Shown: positions 1 through 5,475 of the stretch, piece by piece
Layout: each line of letters begins with the position of its first letter
Numbering within the stretch: position 1 is the first letter of the stretch
Assembly: GCA_934438035.1 (NCBI GenBank)
Contig: CAKSBK010000080.1
Coordinates: 1-5,525, forward strand
Reading direction: 5' to 3'
Length of the DNA: 5,525 nucleotides
Source of the DNA: an uncultured Christensenellaceae bacterium
GTDB taxonomy: Bacteria; Bacillota; Clostridia; Christensenellales; Christensenellaceae
Position numbers and translations under genes: made by a program
The notes under the pieces: model-generated
What the model was told of the DNA's origin: nothing
The model's input: only the letters and a program-made list of their open reading frames with translations
Databases searched by the model: none

Positions 1-125
1 CTTTCAACCTCCGCCATACCGGTAAGCTCTACTTCAACCTCGTTAGGTTTTAGTATTTCAATTATGTTCTTATCGGGAACCTCTACCTTCTCTACTCCCT
101 TTGCCTTAGCTAATTCAATTAACAT
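1..125 (-). CDS. LarA-like nickel-dependent lactate racemase family protein, N-terminal fragment
   Basis: This is a partial gene: only the first 41 codons are present and the rest lies beyond the left edge. The product starts MLIELAKAKGVEKVEVPDKN and continues with an IIEILKPNEVEVELTG stretch. A short beta-rich start followed by a V-P-D-x-N and L-x-P-N-E-V pattern is what I recall of the N-terminus of LarA/DUF2088 proteins. LarA itself interconverts D- and L-lactate using a nickel-pincer cofactor, and family members act on other 2-hydroxy acids. The catalytic histidines and the cofactor-binding lysine are outside the window, so substrate and activity cannot be judged. The start is supported by an AAAGGA ribosome binding site at 133-138, 7 nt upstream. 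The gene lies on the same strand, 121 nt after the E3 gene, with a hairpin between them, so it may be a separate or attenuated transcript. The family call rests on about 40 residues. Confidence 0.62.
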   Translation of the reverse strand, partial: MLIELAKAKGVEKVEVPDKNIIEILKPNEVEVELTGMAEVE

Positions 126-165
126 TACAAAATCCTTTCAATGCTTATTTTCAAATTTAGTAAAT

Positions 166-206
166 CGCCAATAGCCGGAAGCGATAAAACGCCTCCGGCA
201 TTGGTG
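166..206 (-). terminator. Strong intergenic hairpin after the E3 gene, possible terminator or attenuator
   Basis: Inner arms 174-183 and 190-199 form ten pairs around a 6-nt loop (184-189). After a one-base bulge at 173, outer arms 168-172 and 200-204 add five more pairs. On the minus strand the 180/193 position is a U-G wobble; on the plus strand it would be an A-C mismatch, so the structure fits minus-strand RNA best. The sequence that follows in the minus-strand transcript is AU-rich (AUUUACUAAAUUU) but has no clean U-run. It could be a weak intrinsic terminator, an attenuator separating the dehydrogenase operon from the larA-like gene, or an mRNA 3'-end stabiliser. Confidence 0.45.
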
Positions 207-246
207 TAAAATCATATTAAGCCGGTTTTATCCGTCTTAGCCTTTT

Positions 247-1962
247 TTAGAGCTGGTTGCAGCTCATGCCCTCTACATCGTGCGCCGCTTCCATAACTAT
301 TTCGGAAACCGTGGGATGCGGATGGATGGTTGAAGCGAGCTCCTCAATAGTGCCCTCGCTCTTCATTACGGCGGAAACCTCGGAAATCATATCCGTTGCT
401 CTGGGAGCCATTATTGCCGCGCCGTAAATTTCTCCTGTTCTTGCGTCTGTAATAATCTTTGAAAGACCTGTGCTTTCGCCCATTATCATAGATCTGCCGT
501 TAGCGGCGATATTGAACTTGCCTATCTTAACGTTAAGGCCCTTTTCCTTGCACTGCGTCTCGGTTAAGCCGACCTGCGCAATTTCCGGGCTTGTGTAAAT
601 ACAGGAGGGAACAATGTTGTAATCAAGCTTTGTAGCGATACCCGCGCAGTTATCCGCAGCGCAGTGTCCCTGAGCGGAAGCAACGTGCGCAAGCTGTATT
701 TTGCCTGTAATATCGCCGATAGCGTAAATGTTTTCAACATTAGTTCTGCAATGCTCGTCTATCTCAACAAAGCCTCTGTCCGTAAGCTTAACGCCTGCCG
801 CTTCAAAGCCCATGTCCTTAGTTACGGGGCGTCTGCCGATAGCTACGACAACCTGTTCGCCCAAAGCTTCGCAGGTCTTGCCGTCTTCCTCGTAAACAAC
901 CTTCAGTCCGTCCTCTATGCTGACAACCTTTGCGTTTAAGTGAATCTCAACGCCTCTCTTCTTAAGAACGGTTGCCATAAGAGAAGATATTTCGTCGTCC
1001 GTGGGTCCCATAATCTTGGGAAGCATTTCGATAATCGTAACCTTCTTGCCTAAAGTGCTGAAGAGAGTAGCAAACTCAATACCTATAACGCCGCCGCCTA
1101 TTATAACAACGGATTCGGGGCAGGTTTCAGCGGCAAGAACGCCGTCGGAATTAACGACGCCTTCCTTATCGATTCCGGGAATCGGAATTCTTGCGGGCTC
1201 GGAGCCGGTCGCAAGGATAAAGTACTTGGTTGTCGTCTCTTTTCCGTCAACTACGAAAGAATGTGCGCCCGTAAGCTTTGCTTCGCCGGTAATAATAGTA
1301 ACCTTGTTTCCCTTTAAGAGGAAGCCTACGCCGCCCGAAAGCTTCTTTGTGATTTTGGTCTTGTTAGCCGCCATCTTTGCGTAGTCGTAAGTTACGTTTT
1401 CAACGTTTACGCCTAAATTGGCGCTGTTCTTGGCCTCGTTGTAAACCTCTGCGGAATGAAGAAGAGCCTTTGTGGGTATGCAGCCTCTGTTAAGGCAGGT
1501 ACCGCCTAAATCTCTCTTTTCAACGATGACCGTCTTAAGGCCTCTTTTAGCCGCCCAAATAGCCGCCTCATATCCGCCGGGGCCGCCGCCTATAACCGCG
1601 CAGTCATAGTCGTAAGAGCCGCCCTCTGCCGGAGCAGCTGCGGGAGCCTTAGTCTCCTCTGCCGGAGCAGCTGCGGGAGCGGTTTCTCCGCCTTCTTCTG
1701 CAAGAATTGCGGAAATATCTTCGCCGGGCTCGCCGATTACGCCTATGAGCTTTGTTATTTCAACAGTCTCGTCAGCGCCGTGAACTATCTTTAATAACGT
1801 GCCTGTTGCGGGTGAGTCCATAGTGATAGTAAGCTTATCCGTCTCCATTTCGAAGAGCGGCTCGCCCTCAACGCACTTGCCGCCCTCGGGAACCAGCCAC
1901 TGCGTGATGGTACCTTCAGTCATCTGTAAGCCCTGTTTGGGCATAATTACTTTTGTTGCCAT
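247..1962 (-). CDS. lpdA: Dihydrolipoyl dehydrogenase (E3) with N-terminal lipoyl domain
   Basis: This cytoplasmic flavoprotein reoxidises the dihydrolipoyl arms of the complex and reduces NAD+. It has 571 residues, about 100 more than a plain E3 because of an added domain. Residues 1-80 are a biotinyl/lipoyl domain with the modified lysine at K43 in ETDK. Residues 90-116 are an Ala/Pro/Glu-rich linker. The E3 core follows: FAD-binding GGGPGG at 125-130, redox disulfide C156/C161 in GGTCLNRGCIPTK, NAD-binding GGGVIG at 289-294 with an acidic residue (E312) ending the second strand, which favours NAD over NADP, a second FAD motif AIGD at 414-417, and the C-terminal HPHPTVSE with the catalytic base pair H549/E554. 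All key residues are present. The ATG has an AGGAG site at 1974-1978, 11 nt upstream, and starts 19 nt after the E2 stop. Lipoyl-bearing E3 proteins are known from Clostridium magnum AcoL and pneumococcal E3. In an aco operon this gene would be acoL. Confidence 0.95.
   Translation of the reverse strand: MATKVIMPKQGLQMTEGTITQWLVPEGGKCVEGEPLFEMETDKLTITMDSPATGTLLKIVHGADETVEITKLIGVIGEPGEDISAILAEEGGETAPAAAPAEETKAPAAAPAEGGSYDYDCAVIGGGPGGYEAAIWAAKRGLKTVIVEKRDLGGTCLNRGCIPTKALLHSAEVYNEAKNSANLGVNVENVTYDYAKMAANKTKITKKLSGGVGFLLKGNKVTIITGEAKLTGAHSFVVDGKETTTKYFILATGSEPARIPIPGIDKEGVVNSDGVLAAETCPESVVIIGGGVIGIEFATLFSTLGKKVTIIEMLPKIMGPTDDEISSLMATVLKKRGVEIHLNAKVVSIEDGLKVVYEEDGKTCEALGEQVVVAIGRRPVTKDMGFEAAGVKLTDRGFVEIDEHCRTNVENIYAIGDITGKIQLAHVASAQGHCAADNCAGIATKLDYNIVPSCIYTSPEIAQVGLTETQCKEKGLNVKIGKFNIAANGRSMIMGESTGLSKIITDARTGEIYGAAIMAPRATDMISEVSAVMKSEGTIEELASTIHPHPTVSEIVMEAAHDVEGMSCNQL
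1623..1680 (-). repeat. Tandem repeat in the E3 interdomain linker
   Basis: A 25-nt sequence occurs at 1623-1647 and again, identical, at 1656-1680, with starts 33 nt (11 codons) apart. It encodes two copies of an APAAAPAE unit, giving the flexible Ala/Pro linker between the lipoyl domain and the FAD domain of E3. The perfect DNA identity suggests a recent in-frame duplication by slippage. The function is probably just linker length and mobility for the swinging lipoyl arm. Confidence 0.85.
1696..1962 (-). repeat. Lipoyl-domain direct repeat, E3 copy
   Basis: The first 89 codons of the E3 gene encode exactly the same residues as the first 89 codons of the E2 gene at 3083-3349, with an offset of 1387 nt. 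By hand count 36 of 267 bases differ and none changes an amino acid. Differences are uneven: bases 1718-1794 differ at only two positions (1744 and 1747), including a perfect 47-nt match at 1748-1794, while the flanking parts hold the other 34. This indicates duplication of the lipoyl domain between the two subunits, with later partial homogenisation. Confidence 0.95.
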
Positions 1963-1981
1963 AATTTATTATTCTCCTAAA

Positions 1982-3349
1982 TCAGAGCATGAGATAAGGA
2001 TTCTCAATATAGCCCTTTAACGTCTTTAAGAACTGAGCCGCGCCCGCGCCGTCTACGAGCCTGTGGTCGTATGAAAGCGTAATGTCCATCATAGATCTTA
2101 TAACTATCTGGTCGTCTCTAACAACAGGCTTCTTAACGATAGCTCCTACCGCTAAAATACCTGTCTCCGGAGGATTGATGATAGCTACGAAATTGTCTAT
2201 TCCGAACATACCGAGGTTGGAAACAGTAAAGGTGCCGCCCGTGTAATCGTCCATCGTGAGCTTGTTGTCCTTAGCCTTTGTCGCCTGAAGCTTAGCAACC
2301 TGAGCGATCTCTTCAAGACGCATAAGGTCGGCGTTCTTTATGTTGGGAACGATAAGTCCGCCGGGGATAGCAACCGCAACGCCCATATTTACATAGTCGT
2401 GATATAATATGCCCTTATCGGTATAAGAAGCGTTCATATCGGGGTGCTCCGTTAAAGCTCTTGTAGCAGCCATAAGCACGATATCGTTGAAAGATACCTT
2501 CTTATCCGCTTTCTTGAATGCGTTTCTGAGCTCTATAGCGTTTGTCATATCGCAGGAAACCATGGAAGAGAGCTGAGCGTTTGTCTCCAAAGACTTGCGC
2601 ATGTTCTTTGCAACCGCTTTTCTCATGCCGGTAAGCGGAACAAGTCTCGTGCCTCTTGCAGCCGCAGGTGATTCGGACTCGGCGGCGGATTTTGCCGCAG
2701 CGCGCTCGGCAACCTTACTTGCAAGAATGCTCATTACGTCGTCTTTCATTATCTTGCCGTGAGCGCCCGTGCCCTTAACTTCGGTAAGGTCAACGTTTTC
2801 AAGCTCAGCAACCTTCTTGGCAAGCGGGCTTGCCTTAACTGCGGCTGCAGGCTCGTAGGAAAGAACGTCTCTTTCGATTATGAGTCCTTCGGGGCCGGAA
2901 CCGGGAACGTCTTCAATAGCCGCGCCTTTTTCCTCGGCTCTCATTCTTGCTCTGGGAGTGGAGAATATCCTCTCTCCCGCAGCTCTTTTAGCGGGCTCGG
3001 AAGCCTTTTTGGCGGGAGCCTCTTCTTTTTTCTCCTCTGCAGCGGCAGAAGCCTGCGCTGCGGCGGGAGCTTTGGCGCCGTCCTCCGCTAATATCGCGGA
3101 AATGTCTTCGCCGGGCTCGCCGATTACGCCGATAAGCTTTGTTATTTCAACAGTCTCGTCAGCGCCGTGAACTATCTTTAACAATGTGCCTGTTGCAGGG
3201 GAATCCATCGTGATAGTTAATTTATCAGTTTCCATTTCGAATAACGGCTCGCCCTCAACGCACTTGCCGCCCTCGGGCACTAACCACTGAGTGATAGTAC
3301 CCTCGGTCATCTGGAGTCCCTGTTTAGGCATTATAACCTTTGTTGCCAT
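1982..3349 (-). CDS. acoC: Dihydrolipoamide acyltransferase (E2) with two subunit-binding domains
   Basis: This is the E2 core of the complex. It transfers the acetyl (acyl) group from lipoate to CoA and scaffolds E1 and E3. In the 455 residues I see a lipoyl domain at 1-80 with K43 in ETDK; an Ala/Glu/Lys linker at about 90-126; two peripheral subunit-binding domains in tandem, one at about 127-164 (STPRARMRAEEKG, then GSGPEGLIIERDV) and one at about 173-209 (SPLAKKVAELENVDL, then GTGAHGKIMKDDV); a second linker to about 232; and the catalytic domain at about 235-455 with the active-site DHRLVDG at 428-434 (H429, D433). One binding domain is the common arrangement. The start has an AGAGG site at 3358-3362 that overlaps the E1 beta stop codon, with only 12 nt between the genes. 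The acyltransferase class is certain. The name acoC depends on the complex being an acetoin dehydrogenase rather than a pyruvate dehydrogenase. Confidence 0.93.
   Translation of the reverse strand: MATKVIMPKQGLQMTEGTITQWLVPEGGKCVEGEPLFEMETDKLTITMDSPATGTLLKIVHGADETVEITKLIGVIGEPGEDISAILAEDGAKAPAAAQASAAAEEKKEEAPAKKASEPAKRAAGERIFSTPRARMRAEEKGAAIEDVPGSGPEGLIIERDVLSYEPAAAVKASPLAKKVAELENVDLTEVKGTGAHGKIMKDDVMSILASKVAERAAAKSAAESESPAAARGTRLVPLTGMRKAVAKNMRKSLETNAQLSSMVSCDMTNAIELRNAFKKADKKVSFNDIVLMAATRALTEHPDMNASYTDKGILYHDYVNMGVAVAIPGGLIVPNIKNADLMRLEEIAQVAKLQATKAKDNKLTMDDYTGGTFTVSNLGMFGIDNFVAIINPPETGILAVGAIVKKPVVRDDQIVIRSMMDITLSYDHRLVDGAGAAQFLKTLKGYIENPYLML
3083..3349 (-). repeat. Lipoyl-domain direct repeat, E2 copy
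   Basis: This is the partner of the repeat at 1696-1962. It encodes residues 1-89 of E2, identical to residues 1-89 of E3. The stretch at 3135-3181 matches 1748-1794 base for base. The protein repeat ends at the start of the Ala-rich linker, so the duplicated unit is a complete lipoyl domain with its start codon and first linker residues. Confidence 0.95.
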
Positions 3350-3361
3350 AGTTTTTACCTC

Positions 3362-4405
3362 TTACTTATAGAGAACGCTCTTGCAGGCAGCAACTATATC
3401 TGCAACCTGAGGAGTAGCAGCCGTTTCAAGACCAACGTTGAAGGGAAGCGGGCACTGCTTTGTACCGAGTCTTACGGGAGCGGCGTCAAGATACTTAAAC
3501 GCTCTCTGAGAAATCTCGGAAGCAACCTCTGCACCCCAGCCTGCAGTTCTGTGAGCCTCGTGAACCGTTACGAGACGGCCTGTCTTCTTAACGGAGTCAA
3601 CGATGGTGTCGTAATCAAACGGGCAAAGAGTTCTCGGGTCGATAACCTCAGCGGAAATGCCCTCTTTTTCAAGCTCTTTAGCAGCCTCTAACGCTCTTGA
3701 AACATAGAGAAGGTTTGCAACTATTGTTACGTCCTTACCCTCTTTCTTGATATCCGCCTTGCCGAAAGGAATCATGAAATCGGGATCATCCGGAACCTCT
3801 CCCTTAGAGTTGTATAACGCCTTGTGCTCAAAGAACATAACCGGGTTATCGTCTCTTATAGCGGTTCTTAAAAGACCTGCAGCGTCTGCCGGGGTGGAGG
3901 GGCAAGCGATTTTAAGTCCGGGAACATGCATGAAGAGAGTCTCTAAAGACTGAGAATGCGTTGCGGCGTTACCTCTGCCGATGCCCTGCTGACCTCTTAT
4001 TACAAGCGGTATCTTTGCCTTGCCGCCGAAAATATATCTCGTCTTGGCAACCTGGTTTACGATCTGGTCCATTGCAACGAGCGTAAAGTCCATATACATA
4101 AGCTCTACGATAGGTCTCATGCCTACGCAAGCGGCGCCTAAGCCCGCACCTATAATTCCCGCTTCGGAAATAGGAGTGTTAAAGCACTTTGCGTTTGTAA
4201 TATCGTCGTGCTGATGCTTTTTAAGTGCGTTGGGAGTGGGGTCAGAAGTGTAAGCGTCTCCGCCGTACTCCTTAGCGAGGTCTCTTGTGCAGCCGAATAC
4301 GCCGCCTAAAACCTCGACGTCCTCGCCCATGATAAATACTCTGTCGTCTCTTGCAATTTCGGAAGCAAGAGTATCTCTAATCGCTTTTGCGTATGTTGTT
4401 TTCAT
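3362..4405 (-). CDS. acoB: TPP-dependent dehydrogenase E1 beta subunit, acetoin dehydrogenase type
   Basis: This is the beta chain of the alpha2-beta2 E1 enzyme, which cleaves acetoin or decarboxylates a 2-oxo acid on thiamine pyrophosphate and acylates the E2 lipoyl arm. It has 347 residues and the family signatures in order: MGEDVEVLGGVFG at 26-38, NTPISEAGI at 76-84 with E81 as the expected partner of the thiamine aminopyrimidine ring, IFGGKAKIPLVIR at 125-137, the HSQSLE segment at 150-155, and the C-terminal transketolase-type domain from about 220. LYNSKGEVPDD at 198-207 resembles the matching stretch of Bacillus AcoB. Residues about 51-73 form an insertion that I do not recall in the standard family, directly before the TPISE motif. 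The ATG has a GGAGG site at 4414-4418, 8 nt upstream, and lies 17 nt after the alpha stop. E1 beta is certain; acetoin over pyruvate is probable only. Confidence 0.93.
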   Translation of the reverse strand: MKTTYAKAIRDTLASEIARDDRVFIMGEDVEVLGGVFGCTRDLAKEYGGDAYTSDPTPNALKKHQHDDITNAKCFNTPISEAGIIGAGLGAACVGMRPIVELMYMDFTLVAMDQIVNQVAKTRYIFGGKAKIPLVIRGQQGIGRGNAATHSQSLETLFMHVPGLKIACPSTPADAAGLLRTAIRDDNPVMFFEHKALYNSKGEVPDDPDFMIPFGKADIKKEGKDVTIVANLLYVSRALEAAKELEKEGISAEVIDPRTLCPFDYDTIVDSVKKTGRLVTVHEAHRTAGWGAEVASEISQRAFKYLDAAPVRLGTKQCPLPFNVGLETAATPQVADIVAACKSVLYK

Positions 4406-4422
4406 TTTCTGTACCTCCGTAA

Positions 4423-5391
4423 TTAGCCTTCATAGAACACGTCGTCAAGAACGTGAGCAGGATCGGGTTCGGGGCTGTTAAGAGCAAAGTCAACCGCCTT
4501 AGCCATCTTATCCGCAGCTGCCTTTTCGATTGTTTCAAGCTCCTCTGCCGTAGCTACATTGTTCTCAAGAAGATATTTCTTGTAAAGCTTGATCGGATCC
4601 TTATTCTCTTTCCAATCCTTAACTTCTTCTCTTGTTCTGTAGGGTTCCGGGTCGCCCGTCCAGTGACCTCTGAAACGATACGTCTTAAACTCAAGAAGCG
4701 TCGGTCCTTCGCCGTCAAGAGCTCTCTTCTTAGCTTTCATGAAGAGCTTGTCAACCTCGTTAACATCGTTGCCGAAGCCGGTGTATCCGGGAATGCCGTA
4801 TGCCTTTGCTCTTACGGAGATATCTTCAACAGCCGTTGACTGCCACTGCGGAACGGAAATACCGAAGCCGTTGTTTTCACAAACGAAAATTACGGGGAGC
4901 TTCCAAATTGCCGCAAGGTTTAAGGACTCGTGGAACGTACCTTCGTTCGTTGCGGAATCTCCGAAGAAGGAAACTGCAACGTTCTGTCTCTTCTGCTTCT
5001 TTATTGCAAGCGCCGCGCCTACTGCGATCGGGATACCGCCGCCTACGATTGCGTTTGCGCCTAAGTTACCAACGGAAAGATCCGCTATATGCATGGAGCC
5101 GCCTCTGCCTTTGCAGTAGCCCGTAGCTTTGCCCATAAGCTCAGCAAGCGCCTTATCGAGCTCTGCGCCCTTAGCTATGCAGTGGCCGTGTCCTCTGTGT
5201 GTTGAAGTTATATAGTCGTCTTTAGTGAGCGTAGAGCAAACCGTTGCGGGGATTGCCTCCTCACCGGTGCAGAGATGAACGGAGCCTCTGAGCTTGTTCT
5301 GCTCAAAAAGACCATAAGCGGTTTCTTCAAAGTCACGGATCTCGTTCATCTTGTTATAGATCCATAACGCGCGTTCTTTAGTGATACTCAT
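4423..5391 (-). CDS. acoA: TPP-dependent dehydrogenase E1 alpha subunit, acetoin dehydrogenase type
   Basis: This is the TPP-binding chain of E1 and the first gene of the complex. Its 322 residues match the usual AcoA length. Visible motifs are HLCTGEEA at 39-46, STHRGHGHCIAKG at 63-75, KGRGGSMHIAD at 94-104, the thiamine-diphosphate motif from GDSATNEG at 144-151 to ENN at 172-174 (D145 and an Asn of the NN pair would hold the metal), and YRFRGHWTGDPEPYR at 238-252. The GHGHCIAKG segment and GHWTGDPEPYR resemble acetoin dehydrogenase AcoA more than pyruvate dehydrogenase alpha, where the matching regions usually read more like YRDHGH and GHSMSDP. The third position of the GDG motif is serine (codon 4954-4956). 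The start is clear: an AGGAGG site at 5398-5403 lies 6 nt upstream. No AcoX gene is present between the subunits, unlike C. magnum. Pyruvate or another 2-oxo acid remains possible as substrate. Confidence 0.93.
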   Translation of the reverse strand: MSITKERALWIYNKMNEIRDFEETAYGLFEQNKLRGSVHLCTGEEAIPATVCSTLTKDDYITSTHRGHGHCIAKGAELDKALAELMGKATGYCKGRGGSMHIADLSVGNLGANAIVGGGIPIAVGAALAIKKQKRQNVAVSFFGDSATNEGTFHESLNLAAIWKLPVIFVCENNGFGISVPQWQSTAVEDISVRAKAYGIPGYTGFGNDVNEVDKLFMKAKKRALDGEGPTLLEFKTYRFRGHWTGDPEPYRTREEVKDWKENKDPIKLYKKYLLENNVATAEELETIEKAAADKMAKAVDFALNSPEPDPAHVLDDVFYEG

Positions 5392-5413
5392 CTTTTGCCT
5401 CCTGATAATTTAC

Positions 5414-5419
5414 ATTATA
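5414..5419 (-). promoter_or_regulatory. Candidate -10 box upstream of acoA
   Basis: The minus strand carries a perfect TATAAT here, 22 nt before the acoA start. Transcription would begin near 5407, giving a short leader that holds little beyond the ribosome binding site. No good TTGACA-like box lies 16-18 nt upstream; the best hexamers (TGGCTT, ATGGCT) are poor. The site could be an activator-dependent sigma-A promoter or a chance match in AT-rich sequence. Confidence 0.4.
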
Positions 5420-5444
5420 AAGCAATTACGCTTTAAAGCCATTA
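5418..5444 (-). promoter_or_regulatory. Paired direct repeat TAATnGCTTTA, candidate operator
   Basis: Two 11-bp copies on the minus strand, TAATGGCTTTA (5434-5444) and TAATTGCTTTA (5418-5428), differ at one base and start 16 bp apart. The downstream copy overlaps the first two bases of the TATAAT box, and the upstream copy covers where a -35 box would be. The segment also contains an inverted repeat (TAAAGC, 6 nt, GCTTTA at 5418-5435). A binding site for a regulator of the operon is plausible but not shown. Confidence 0.35.
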
Positions 5445-5446
5445 AG

Positions 5447-5468
5447 CGGAGGACATTTCTGCCCTCCG
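5447..5468 (-). other. Hairpin with GAAA tetraloop between the upstream gene and acoA
   Basis: Arms 5447-5455 and 5460-5468 pair over 9 bp around a 4-nt loop that reads GAAA in minus-strand RNA. The 5453/5462 pair is a U-G wobble on the minus strand but an A-C mismatch on the plus strand, pointing to minus-strand RNA. Its T-run (5470-5475 read on the minus strand) lies before the hairpin, not after it, so it is not a normal intrinsic terminator for the upstream gene. It may stabilise the 3' end of that transcript or be part of a leader if transcription starts further upstream. Confidence 0.45.
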
Positions 5469-5475
5469 TAAAAAA

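Noticed and set aside
133..172. A separate promoter for the larA-like gene (TTGGCG followed by AT-rich sequence)
   Set aside because: The -35-like hexamer lies inside the hairpin arm, and no good TATAAT-like hexamer sits at a proper distance.
1696..3349. Lipoyl repeat as an assembly duplication
   Set aside because: The two copies carry many silent differences and each is joined to a different complete downstream domain, so it is a true biological duplication.
4187..4255. A compensated frameshift as the cause of the odd E1 beta segment
   Set aside because: The segment keeps sensible codons and residues, adds length rather than replacing conserved residues, and the motifs on both sides are intact.
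4453..5126. Several open frames on the plus strand opposite acoA, up to 128 codons
   Set aside because: They lie wholly inside acoA, whose motifs are complete, their products show no recognisable domain, and I saw no convincing ribosome binding sites. The same holds for the plus-strand frames opposite acoB, acoC and lpdA.
5430..5439. Perfect 10-bp palindrome GCTTTAAAGC upstream of acoA
   Set aside because: It is short, AT-rich in the centre, and arises from the end of one direct repeat joined to the reverse complement of its own motif, so I do not call it as an independent operator.
5421..5441. Possible sigma-54 promoter (TGGC and TTGCT elements on the minus strand), expected for aco operons
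   Set aside because: The spacing is wrong: 12 nt separate TGGC from TTGC here, where the -24/-12 consensus needs 7. No other pair with correct spacing was found in the gap.
5442..5456. Four-codon leader peptide as a real gene
   Set aside because: It is too short to judge, carries no run of regulatory codons, and its Shine-Dalgarno is buried in the hairpin. Kept only as a remark on the hairpin.
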